A stretch of 64,000 bases of DNA from Stenopsyche tienmushanensis. Lineage: Eukaryota; Arthropoda; Insecta; Trichoptera; Stenopsychidae. Positions 1-10,440 of this stretch are shown here, one piece after another. Location of the stretch: NCBI GenBank assembly GCA_008973525.1, contig WACJ01000501.1, forward strand, positions 2,232,001 through 2,296,000, read 5' to 3'. The translations under genes and the position numbers were made by a program. Every line of letters starts with the position of its first letter. Position 1 is the stretch's first letter. Under the pieces are notes generated by a model, which was not told the origin of the DNA, did no database searches, and saw nothing but the letters and a program-made list of their open reading frames with translations.

Positions 1-1800
1 TTTGCATGTCATCATCTATATTTTAAATTTAAAAAATATTCGGTTCCATTTAATCACTGAAATGGTTGATCTTTTGATAAGGCAATGCTTTTGAACACAA
101 AGGCATTCTGTGTGACATATGGTGCCATTTCATAGCGTCTACCATTTTATATTATGCTTTAGGTTGGGACTTGATTTTCGATACTCAATACTCCATTCCA
201 AGAAAAGTAGTTCAAAAATAGTCTTACATTGATAGAATTCTTTTCAGCACACGGTGTCTATTCAATGAGAAATAAGTTTAAATGATAGGACTGTCTATTG
301 AGACAGCCTATCTGCGTTTGAGATCAGCGTTTGGTCAAGGATTTCAAAGTTTATTTGATTCTGCGAAAACCTGAAACCATCGCCATTAAAATGGACGTAA
401 TTTTCTTCGAAGCTTATTCGATGCATTCACCGACGACGACCGAACTTATCTGATTTTGCGAACTTTCAATGTTCCAAGCAGAGTAAATAATTTGGCATCG
501 GATAGAGTCGAATGCGTCATCTCCACCCGAAGGACTATTTTTCGAATAAATGGGACGTAATTTGGAATTAGATCGTCTCGGCTCAAAGTTAAAACGTGAA
601 TTTTAAGCATTCCCCGAAATGAAAATGCCCGATCGTTATATCGAAACGCATAATGGGGATCCAAGGCGCTATTTCCTCCTCCTTTGCATACATTCCATTA
701 TAATGTATAAATATTTATGAGGTCCAGCGACAGCTCCGTTTCTATAGCTGACGGTCTTGTTTAAGTGAATAATTACATTACTTAAATAAATTAAAAATGT
801 TTCAGCTCTTTCTCCTCTTCCCCGTCGTTCTACTCCTTTATAGCTGAGCAGAAAGAAGCCCGAAACGTATAAAATTTATAATTCCAGTAAAATTTCATAT
901 AAAGCGGACACAACTGCTAGAACGCACGTTGTAGCAGAAGTACATAAATAATACATATTTTTAATTAAATCTTCCTTTGAGATAGGTACACGAATTACAT
1001 TGCAATATATCCGCACAAGACTCAAAATTAAAGCGAGCATCGATTTTCTTCCAAAACGACTCACGTATGCGCACCACGTAATAAATTTGGCGTTAAAATT
1101 GACGTTAATACAACGTATTTTGAAAAAAATGCATCATCATAAATGAAAACAAATTTTTTAAATGCATTGCTAGTTCATCTTGTGAGTCACGTGGGCTGGT
1201 CATGAATCATGGCGGCTCTCTTGTGTGTAGTCTCGAAAATGTCTAACACTATTGCGTATTTGCATATATTAAAAATAAATATCAAAACAGAATATGTTTG
1301 CTGTTAAGAAACAAGAAATCGATCGAGTGTTTATACAATCCTAGCAGACATTAAAAACATTTTTTTTAAAATTGAATAATTGCATTGATACACACAGGCT
1401 TTAAATTTAAATCTACAAAGCTGCATTTTTGTTCACAAGTAGTTTACGTTAATTATTGTTAAATTAGCGTAGTCTACTTTCGATACAAGGTGGCTAGGTC
1501 TTCAGTTGACGTGGCTAAATTTATAGCTCGGAAACTTGATTGAAGTATTGCAACATTCAAATCATTGCAATATTAAATACTTATAATATTTATTATAAGC
1601 AGTTAAAACATGGTTTCAGTCTTCTAGGTATAAAATATTTGTGTAATATTTATTTGTAGGTCTCAATTTTTTAAATAAATGTCGGCAGAAACATCATCGC
1701 AATAGACTGCCGTTTTGTTTACTTACAGTATCAAAACAACAAAATCAAGAAAGAATCAGCTTTGATGTTTTGGAAACAACAATGGGGTACCGCATTGACT
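1..1800. other. Non-coding AT-rich stretch
   Basis: No protein similarity, RNA gene or repeat boundary could be recognised on either strand. Open frames here are short (72 codons or fewer), start at random methionines and have no recognisable motif. I see nothing specific beyond A/T-rich sequence. Confidence 0.6.
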
Positions 1801-1980
1801 TATTTAAGAGACATATACAAAAAGTAAGTGTACTGTGACCATAACGGGCTGTAGTTTTTTGACGGTTGGCAACACTAAGCGATAAAGGAAGACCTCTTGA
1901 CAGAGCGAGCATCACAGGAATACAGTAGTACTTAAAATCACGCTGTAGTATCCAGTTACGTGAACAATGTCAATAAGAAA

Positions 1981-2395
1981 TTCCGCCAAGTGCGAACCAC
2001 TTGCTGTGACCCGCTTGACTTGAAGTGAATTGAATTGAAAGGTGAGGATTTTCTGAGCTTTAATGTGATTGAAGATATAATGTGGGTGACTCATTATACG
2101 ACTAAGTCTAAAAGACAGTCGTCATAACAATTCTCCACCGTAAAAAAAAAATCAACACTACAATTTCGAGCAAAAAATTATGACTTGACAGTGAAATTAT
2201 GACCATTTTGAACCACTTTCCCGTATTCCCCTGACTTAGCGTCTTCAGATGATCATATTTTTACCTCTCTGAAGGTACACAAGGATGTAATGAGTTTTCT
2301 AACCGATGAGCAGATGCAGAAAAAAGTTCTGAAGTGGAGAAAAGAGCTGGTGGGAGAGTTCTTCGAAAAGAGCACATAGAAGCTTATTTCACGGC
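1981..2395 (+). pseudogene. Mariner transposase remnant (central and C-terminal parts)
   Basis: Translating in the frame that starts at 2041 gives GEDFLS then a stretch ending WVTHYTTKSKRQS, the usual sequence around the first catalytic aspartate of DD34D mariner transposases (normally TGDETW; here the Asp is kept in IEDIMW). The same frame resumes with YSPDLASSDDHIF at 2224, the block holding the third catalytic Asp, and runs through VLKWRKELVGEFFEKS to about 2395. The roughly 60 residues between these blocks, including the second Asp (normally HQDNARPH), are missing as an in-frame deletion. There are several stops (for example TAA at 2125, TAG at 2374). Known of the family: cut-and-paste transposase of Tc1/mariner elements. 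This copy cannot be functional. Confidence 0.75.
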
Positions 2396-2433
2396 TCCAG
2401 TGATGTTGATCTGGATGAATTTAATTCTCCATA

Positions 2434-2794
2434 TTAGCAGCAACATCTTCGTCTCTCTTTAGGTGAAATGTGCTATTTTAAAAGCGCCATCTTCTGTGGC
2501 GCTGCGGGGACATTGCACCTCCTATTACCGACCGACGGCTTCTGGCGCGTATATCGTTGCCGATTGGGTGGTGATCCGCAGGAGGCAGGAGTCTTTCTGC
2601 AGCCAGATCTCTCTTTCTCTCTCTCTCGCGCTGAATAAAAAGTTACTTAAAGAAGAAAGTCTTTTCGTTCGACTCCCGTCCACCCCCATCCATCCGTCCG
2701 GTTGCAACATGATTCGATAAAATAACGGACCCGTGCGTTAGCGTTGTCATCTTGACGAGCACGTGGGAACGGGGAACCACCCGGGCACTCTGCC
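2434..2794 (+). mobile_element. LTR fragment (main LTR family)
   Basis: Matches the complete LTR at 57685-58146 read in its sense direction: it shares the stretch around GCTATTTTAAAAGCGCC, the ACATTGCACC block, the CT-rich run, a central AATAAA (at about 2634) and the CCCGGGCACTCTG block near the end. It is missing about 50 bp at the start and about 30 bp at the end. Open frames across it are LTR sequence, not genes. Confidence 0.75.
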
Positions 2795-2849
2795 ATATTT
2801 CAAAAAATATATAAAAATCTAGTACACTTACTTTCTGAATATGTCTCTT

Positions 2850-5800
2850 ATAAAATATTCCACGTTTCCTACTTTGTAACAAACAACATGCCATATGAAT
2901 GTTATACCATCAACAAAACGTTCCCTAAAAGATAAATCTCCAAAATAAAATACGTATATTTTTTTAAATCTTTACCAAAATGCATCAAAATTGTCTGATA
3001 TGAAAATGGGTGCCAGCTGCTGATCTGAATCTAATATCTCCAGATTGAATATATGTATTTACGCTTTATCTGGGTGAGACGAAGTGGGAGCCACATTACG
3101 CAAGAGCTTCAAACGTCACACAACGCATTTTAATGTGCGTTGATGAGTTGGGTCACAATGGTGTCATAATCCGTGAGCGTCCAATATATTCCAAAACGCT
3201 TGTAATGGGGTAATAGTAATATTGCTTTTCAGCTATCAGCCTATTAATTAGAAGCAAACTATGCCCTATATTATCTCATATAATAAAGTAATAAGTGTGG
3301 GAAAATTACATTTTATAAACGCAACAAAGCAAGCAAGGGTTGATTTGAGGGTTGTTCTTTTGAGTCATTTTAAAAGCGCATTAAATCTGTTTAAAGCACT
3401 GGCGGTGCGAAGGTGGGATTTTGAAAGGCGGTCTCCGCTTGACAATTACAAATGCATACGGATTTTTTACTTGTAGGGTGGATTCCCGGGGCTCATTATT
3501 TAGCTTGAATGTACGGGGGTCGTACATTTTAAAATGATAAACTGTCCACACTTTGGTTGCGAGCAGCGGTGCTGTATCTTTACGATTTATGTCCTAAGCG
3601 AAAGCAAATAGCTATTTAACGGTCTGGTGCACCTAATGGTGTCACGTTCCGCTGCGATGACACTTTTGCTGCACACAATGGCGCTTATGGACAGATGAAA
3701 GACCATGCCAATTAATGCATGCTGCTTGATGACCCTGTTTTCACTTGCCGGAAGTGCTCCTGAAATTAGCAGGGACTTAGAGCGGATTTGCCGTTTCTAA
3801 ATTAGTTTCGGATTTGCACATAGGAGAAGTTGGTCGCAGTGAGGTAAGGACGTAAGGAGAATCAGCTTGCAATGGCGTAAATGCTACAAACAGACTTCCT
3901 AACATCCAACAAAGCAGAATAGTATTTTGATATGTGACAATAGCTATGGAAATCAAGTGGAGCTATTGTTTCGAATAGATGTGTTTATATCGAGCAAAAC
4001 CCTTCATATTGCTACTACATCTATATTATTGCAAAACTATCTTTATTCGTATAGTCAAATGCATTTTCAATCATCCATCACCTAAACAATATTTTTTATT
4101 CTTAAGATACCTTATCCATAATTGGATATAGACATAATAATTGTGCGATTATAAATGTCTATTTATATTTTTTTTTTGAGATTAGTGACTATATTAACAC
4201 TTTGCATTTAAGAGGTGACTCTCACTCACCATATGATTTGATTCCGGAAATCGAGAGGTGACTCTTTGCTCACCACTCAGTTTGAAGCAAATTACTGGAT
4301 GCGTGATAATAACTGTTTACGTTTAGTTTCTTTGAAGCGGGTCCCTACGCTCTTCTGTATAATCTTGAAGGGTAACATAACATCCCTTCAATTAACTATA
4401 CGATTTTTTAAATCTGAAATTAATTCAAAACCACGAATCAAACTGCATGTTCAATTTCAATTTTTAAAGCCAAAATTAAATATTTTAAAAATTCGAAGAA
4501 AAAAAGGTTTGAGATTTGATTTGAAAAGGTTTGACGTTTATTATATATTTATGTATTTATATTTGCAATATATAGCAAAGACGAGCGTGGTTGTTTGATC
4601 ACAATCTTGACTTTAATTCCGCTAAAAAGCCATCATCAATGGATTTCCAGGGGATATAAAAGTATTTCATTATTAATTAAAATATGGAATAGCACTTTGT
4701 GTTCACGGAATTGGCGCCAAAAGTAGGCCCAGGCTCCAAGTACAAGTCACTAGATTCACCCCAGGAATAAAATCTTTGAAGCAATACGCGCTAAATTCGG
4801 GAAGACAAGCCAAATGGCACGCATGTGTCCCGGAAATGAGTTTCTGAAGCAGATCACGTTAACGTAAAAAGCTCCCTTTAATTCCGTAAACATCGTCTGC
4901 CTAATAAGATCAACCGTAGGTCCCGAATATAAGAATTCGCACAAATGGCGCGCAAAGACACGCGATAGAATAAGGGTTGGCGTCTCCGAGATAACAACTC
5001 CACTCTCGTGTGTATGAATAAAGTGGATTGGGACACTGAAAATAACAACACTTTTGACCCAAATTTGGGACAAACTTTCCTACGTCCCGACGCTACATAC
5101 ACGACGTCGGCGAAATCCCATTGTTTCCGAAGGATAATATGAAATTACATGCGGCACGACAAGAAAATGGAAAATGAAGCTATAGAGGCGGGCGCTTGTT
5201 AGAATTGGTCCTAAATGGAAATATTTCCGAGCGGCACTATCCTGAAGAATTCCAACAACCACCTTATTTGGAAACAATGGCACTGCCTTAGAATGCGCCC
5301 CTAAATTAGAACCTAGCGTGGAGTTTGACATTTAATTAGATGTATGTTTAACGCAAGCGTTATTTGAAATGCCATAATTAGTAATAAGCTAAACTTGTGA
5401 GATAAGGAAGTATTTATCAAATGCTTATAAAGTGAGTTAGATCCTGAACTATTTTTATAAAGATTCTGTTTCAAATAAACTTTGTGGAAACAATTTGCAC
5501 CATAATAATGCATTTAAAAGATACTGGGGTTATTATTAAAACTAATAATACTTTCGCTATTCACTCATAGATTCAATCCAGTCTATAAGTTCCTCTTCAA
5601 ATATTTTCGGATAATTGAAATACTTCAATGAGTTATTATCATTACATCAGAACAAATAGGCATTAAGCCATATGATGCTATTGAAGATCACATGGTAATT
5701 AATTCCCCTATAAAGACATCGTCTGAATGCCTTGGTGCAATATATCATGATTAAGACATTCTATCTGAAAACAACCCCAGCATTCAAAGAAAAGTTGTTT

Positions 5801-6583
5801 AACGAAGAAGGGTGTGTTAAACGCTATAGATTGCTACAAAGAGATTCTGAGCGTTAAGATAAAAGACAAATGATACCATATTCTATAAAGATGATCATCC
5901 ATTTACTTTTCTTGCCAGTATTTAACAATCATTTTGGCATTGTGGATGCTTAATAATTTATAATTTCCATCATTAAAATAACCAAGCTCCAGATTTATAT
6001 TAGACGTTATATTGAGTGAATATAGAAGTTAGGATAGAACTACCCAATTTATATTCTGAGCGTGTTACTGGATATTATTGTGTATAATCAAAATGAATAT
6101 TTGATTTATATAAATTTGAAGATTTCTTGTATTGAAAATATTGTAATTATTTAAAAAATGAAACAGAAAACTATTAAGAGCGTTCTGAAAACACCGCGCT
6201 GGGATAATTTAGTACTGAAAATATGCCACTGTTTGAGGGTTGAGATTCTGACGAAACAAAATTAATTAAATAATCGACCATAACATTCCTGAAAATTTGT
6301 TTGTTCGCTTAAATTCTGCATATTGAATCAATTTTCCAATGAAAATATATGATTAAAACTGGAAATGTGTCTTCTATGGAAATGATCCAGAAAATAAATG
6401 CACGCGAAAAATGATAAATAATAATAGAAAAGTTAAATAAATGTATCTAAATTGAAACAAGAGCTTTTATTCGTACGTAAAATATTTTTAAACATATCCA
6501 TAAATTACTTTGATTCTATTATATAAGAAGCTTCAAAACTCGATTATCCCAATGAATTGACTAAAATGGAGACCACTTTAATG
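2850..6583. other. Non-coding stretch
   Basis: No gene, RNA or repeat recognised. The part at about 4690-5330 is less AT-rich than its surroundings and holds overlapping minus-strand open frames of 105, 74 and 83 codons. None shows a domain, signal peptide or splice structure I recognise, so I treat them as chance frames in low-copy DNA. Confidence 0.5.
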
Positions 6584-6587
6584 ATAT

Positions 6588-7032
6588 TGTAACGTTTGAG
6601 GCGGGGGCGCTCTCGGGGGCAGAGTCCCCGGGTGGCTCTCCACCTCCACGTGTTCGCGTTACTGCACGGGTCCGTTCTTCTATCGATCTGTGATGCTGCT
6701 GGACGAATGGATGAGAATACGAAGGGCTTCGAATGGAAAGACTCTCTTCGCAAGATAATTATTTATTCCGCACTACAGATAGAGAGAGAGGTCTGGCTGC
6801 AGGAGGGACACCCTCCCGCAGCCAAGGCCAACCGAAGACTCTCCCGACTCCTGCTTCCTGCGCGTCACTCCTCAATCGGTAACGATCCACGCGCAAAAAG
6901 CGATCGGTCGGTAAGCAGATGCAATGTCTCCGCAGGGCCACAAGAGATGGCGCTGTTAAAATAGCACATTGCACTCGAAGAGAAATGGAAGATGTCGCTA
7001 CTATGCGAGGATGATAAATCGCCCACGGGACA
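6588..7032 (-). mobile_element. Complete solo LTR with 4-bp target duplication
   Basis: Begins TGTAACG and ends GGACA on the plus strand, so has the TG...CA ends of an LTR, 445 bp long. It is flanked by direct repeats ATAT at 6584-6587 and 7033-7036. Sense direction is minus, judged by the GGAATAAATAA polyadenylation-type signal in mid-LTR (about 6760-6772 read in reverse). No internal retrotransposon sequence lies on either side, so this is a solo LTR left by LTR-LTR recombination. A 4-bp duplication with TGT...ACA ends fits Ty3/gypsy-type or BEL-type integration; the superfamily cannot be fixed without an internal region. Confidence 0.85.
6795..6823 (-). other. Stem-loop inside the LTR
   Basis: Arms 6795-6807 and 6811-6823 pair over 13 bp with a 3-base loop; the single mismatch is A-C on the plus strand but becomes G-U in RNA of the element's sense (minus) strand. 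The hairpin sits about 20-60 bases upstream of the AATAAA signal in the sense direction and recurs in the other copies of the family. Confidence 0.6.
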
Positions 7033-7119
7033 ATATCATTTTCAAAACATAATGAATAAAAACTTTTAACGTTAAGTTGTAAAACGAAAAAATACCTCTC
7101 TACGATATCTCCTCTACAG

Positions 7120-7165
7120 TTTGTGTTATCTACTTTTAAAATAAGGTAGATTCCCTGCCGCGCCT
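7120..7165. repeat. Terminal-type repeat shared with 33341-33382
   Basis: The stretch from TTGTGTTA through TTTTAAAATAAGGTAG to TTCCCTGCCGC matches 33341-33382 at about 36 of 42 positions. In the other place it is one end of a short inverted-repeat element, so this is probably an end of the same or a related DNA transposon abutting the mariner 5' piece that follows. Confidence 0.55.
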
Positions 7166-7300
7166 ATGGGAGATCCTTACGGTCATTTTGTTCCCGCGTA
7201 TTTATCGGCCATTTTGTTCAGTTACAGTAAATTCTTCCGATGGAGAGGTCATCGAGCACTCACATTACCTCTTATTGAATTATCTTGTGTACTCACGTCA
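7166..7300 (+). mobile_element. Mariner 5' region (leader and start of transposase)
   Basis: Shares the leader TTCAGTTACAGTAAATTCTT followed by CCGATGGA with 60895-60955 and, inverted, with 61425-61450. In the 60946 copy this ATG opens a mariner transposase, so 7243 is the equivalent start codon here. The frame then diverges quickly and is lost. The matching C-terminal piece may be 8430-8529, beyond the inserted LINE. Confidence 0.55.
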
Positions 7301-7439
7301 TCGTGTCGTGTCTATGACAAGGCAAGAAGTGGGAGATTTTTTAATCGGATTTTTTAAGTCATAGTCCATGTTCTGAGTGCCCTCGGAATAGCCACACAGG
7401 AATATCCTATGCCACTTTTTGATACCCTGAGAAATACTT

Positions 7440-8427
7440 CAGGTGCCCATCCCTTTCATTCCGCACCCTCCAAAAATACGAGATTCCCACAGGAAGAACG
7501 AAGAGGTTATGCTAAAACCCGAGCCCACCACGAGTCCAACTTCAGTTTAAAGAAGACTGCAGTGGATGACGAACTGCAGGGGATTCATTTCTGTAGAGTA
7601 GTACCTAGCCACGGAAACAAGGGGGCGTTCGAGTAGCTGAAAAGCGTTCATCCCTGCATACAACAGGTTGTTGAAGATAGTAGTGTCACCGTTTGCGAAG
7701 AGTCACGCTGTTCTTTCTGTAATCGGCAGTACACTTTACGGGTGCGCAGGACAGGGGAAGCTGTGCACCAAATCCATGTTAGCTGGGCTGCCCCAGTAGC
7801 GATTGATGAGCAAATACTACATCATTACCCCAGAAGTTCGATTGTTACCTACGAGCGTAGGGTGCCCCCCCTCTCCTCTAGAGTTTTATGGGTGGATACC
7901 GTAGGATGAGATCATGAGACGTGGATATATAATTACACTCTAGAGCCCAAAAACCTGGGAACATGGTGAAACGACCTACTGCTTGACTCATGTGCTCACT
8001 GGGCATGGATGCTTTGATGGGTACCTGAAGCGGATAGGCAAAAAACCATCCGCAACGTGCCAACAGTGCCAAGCGGAGGTCGACGACGTAGAACACACCA
8101 TCATCGATTGTGGTCCACAGCATGATGGAAAGCAAGAAGAATTGGGACCTTTGGCGCAATTACGTAGAAGAGATTCTGAGCGCCAAAGATGGCACTGAAA
8201 GAGAGATAGATGCAGAGCACCTCTCCAACACTGGGTAACTAAAATGCCAGACTACCTGTCCTCCTGAAGCAATATGGAAAACAATACCAGGGGGCCAGAG
8301 AAGAACAAGAGAGGTGGTTTAGTTGGTAGCAACCCCACACTACCCGAAAAGGGTGTCTTGCGCTCACTTATGGCCGAGCATAGGCATCTATGGGTGTGAA
8401 GATTCCCCTCCCACAGGAAAAAAAATC
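7440..8427 (+). mobile_element. R1-clade-like non-LTR retrotransposon, 5'-truncated, with A8 tail
   Basis: The 3' part matches the minus-strand copy at 26105-27075, including the 3' untranslated block (GCCAGACTACCTGTC, then ACAATACCAGGGGG) and the end CCCTCCCACAGG. It stops in a run of eight A at about 8420-8427, the expected poly(A)-like end of a target-primed LINE insertion. The coding 3' end is at 7905-8200. Further 5', about 7690-7870 encodes CSFCNRQY...VHQIHV, which may be a degraded C2H2 finger, although the distance to the C-terminal region means much of the RT is missing. The 5' boundary is approximate. Confidence 0.65.
7905..8200 (+). pseudogene. C-terminal end of R1-like ORF2 (zinc-knuckle region)
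   Basis: The translation contains LTGHGCFDGYLKRIGKKPSA followed by a Cys-rich block with Cys at 8059, 8068 and 8109 and a His in VEHTII. This TGHG-x-F-x-x-YL and C-x2-C-x-n-H-x4-C pattern is the C-terminal domain found after the reverse transcriptase in R1/TRAS-type LINEs. Stops just upstream and the absence of the RT active site in this copy make it a remnant. The antisense frames over it (for example 7878-8159 minus) are shadows. Confidence 0.75.
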
Positions 8428-8429
8428 CA

Positions 8430-8529
8430 AAAAGACCTGGCGGCCGAGATCTATGACACTGGCAAACAAGAGCTGATGTCCCGACTACAAAAACGACTCA
8501 ATTTCGTCGATGATTATGTTGAAAAGTAG
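8430..8529 (+). pseudogene. Mariner transposase C-terminal tail
   Basis: Directly after the A8 run of the LINE, an open frame encodes DLAAEIYDTGKQELMSRLQK and ends DYVEK-stop at 8529. This resembles the C-terminal end of DD34D mariner transposases (lysine-rich helix, SRLQKC, then GDYVEK), and matches the type of tail seen at 2370-2395. Together with the mariner 5' piece at 7166-7300 it suggests the LINE inserted into a mariner copy. The piece is short, so the call is moderate. Confidence 0.55.
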
Positions 8530-10383
8530 TTTCACATATTTGTGAAGCATCTTGAAAATTTTCATTAAATACAAGCATTTTTTGACCTTACATAAATGTT
8601 GTAAATTTAATTTTTGCATGGCCCTCGTACATCTTGATTTAGCTTGATTTATTGGTTTTAAAATAGTAAATATTGAGATTGGGAATTGATGGACAGCCTT
8701 GATTGCGAGAAGATGTATTCTTACAGCCAAGCTCGTTTGTAATCTCGTGGCTGTCACCTCTCTTCGTTTCATGAGTTTTTATCAACACTGGACTACCTCC
8801 ATTCTTTTACTTGGCTTTACGCAGCCCAATAGCAGTACAAATTTATATGCGGTTTGTACATCCCGTAGACTCTGCTCCTCATGATGATTAAAGAAATCAT
8901 TTTTCCTTGGAATGATATCTTATGGACATCTTCGATGTCCAATAAGATTTATGGCAGCTTATGATGAATAAAGCAATATACGGTAGAATTTAAAATTAAA
9001 ATGGGGATGAATACAAACTAAGGCAGGCAAATATAAAATAAAATTTATATGGTTGGAGACATCGAGTAGACCTCAGAACGAAATGCTTCAACGTTGTTTT
9101 ACGACAAAAAACAATAAATTTTAGTGTCCTGAAAATTAATTACTTGGACATTTCAGTGCGCGAATTCAACCACAGCTCAAAAGTTGCGCTTTTAATCACG
9201 AGAGCTTTCATTTACAGATTAAAATATTTTTTTTAACAATTTTTCATTTCCATTTTAATGATGCTTAACGACTTTGAAAATTACGATCTTGCACGTTTTT
9301 GTGCGCCGAGCAAATTTTTCCGCGAAAATTTTATCGCGGGACCATTCATTGTTCTTCCATTCTTCTCGCTCCTATTTTATGTTGGGACGTCTTCGCCTCG
9401 TCTTCGGTCCATTTTTAATTATACTTCCGTTTTCATTTTCGGTCACCCTGTTTGTTCCTGTCACATTTCTGACACCTTTTAAATTTTTGTATAAAGCTCT
9501 CGTTTAAGCTCGCCCCCAAAACGGGGCGGCACTTTTGGGTCCATTATTTTTTGCGCAATTAAAAAAGTCGACTTTCCATTCCGTTCTGTCGTCTTTTTTA
9601 ATTGAAAACTGTGTACCAAATATTTATTTAAGACAATTGAGCTGGGAGGCGCTTTTGTCCGATAATACAGGTGGAATCAATGCTTTGAGATCTCGACGAA
9701 GTGTTTCGCTTTTATTTTGTGCTCTTAGGAGTAATTAAAAATTTAACATTTCAAAGAGACGCAGAAACAATGAGCAGAGACCCCATTAAAGGTGTTCTTT
9801 CAACAAAAAAAACTTTTTCTTATTTGAAAGCTCTTACTTACGATATTAAATAGATGCCCGTTGCATTTGACCCATTACAGTTACAATGAGGCAATATCTG
9901 CTCTTTTCTTAAAAGCGAGCTCACGAAATGAAATGTTTCTCAACTTTTTCATGAAGTCAAAGAAATTACATTGAGATGAATTTTGAAATAACCATTAACT
10001 TTCTTATTCACTTGAATTAAACCAGAATGAATGGATACTCAACAAACAGTCGTGCTCATAAGATTCATTGAAAAATACCATTATTTCTTTTAAACAAAAT
10101 TATTTAATATCAAATCAAATATGAAACTATTAAGTCCATCAGAACAAGAGTTATCAATTTTATATATTAAACAATGCATAACCCCCTTGCAATTTGATTA
10201 AGATATTTAAACATCAATGGTCTATTATTAGTGACTCAGAGTCAATATTGGTCTTATTTTGTTCATCGGTTCGTTTCGTTCAAAAAGGGCACAAGTAACT
10301 AACTAATAATAACATTAACTAACGAATCATCAATAATTAAAGAGAATAAAAACGACAATAGTTAATAAATAAAAACAATGAAA

Positions 10384-10440
10384 AAATGAATCCCTCGGAA
10401 CTGAACCGAAACCGAAAAAAATATTTTACCCAGAATGAAA
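10384..10440. repeat. Dispersed repeat sharing AACTGAACCGAAA
   Basis: AAATGAATCCCTCGGAACTG followed by AACCGAAACCG is similar to 20828-20860 (AAATGAATCACTCTGAGCTG then AACCGAAA). Short, degenerate words of GAACCGAA type recur around both. Likely remnants of the same transposable element; class unknown. Confidence 0.4.

Larger units (their letters stand above)
1806..2849 (+). mobile_element. Decayed mariner-type element bounded by 29-bp inverted arms
   Basis: Two arms, 1806-1834 and 2821-2849, are inverted copies matching at 27 of 29 positions (core AAAGTAAGTGTACT). They enclose a mariner transposase remnant (1981-2395) and an LTR fragment (2434-2794). Arms of about 30 bp on either side of a mariner coding remnant are what is expected of the terminal inverted repeats of that superfamily, so I read this as one old mariner copy into which, or next to which, an LTR retroelement inserted. 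A TA target duplication is not clearly visible at the outer edges, so the exact ends are uncertain. Confidence 0.5.

Noticed and set aside
4756..5331. Overlapping minus-strand frames of 105, 74 and 83 codons
   Set aside because: Three phases overlap, no motif, no codon pattern that favours one of them.
6596..6964. 122-codon frame and its minus-strand counterparts
   Set aside because: Lies wholly inside the solo LTR 6588-7032; the same frames recur in the copy at 57685.
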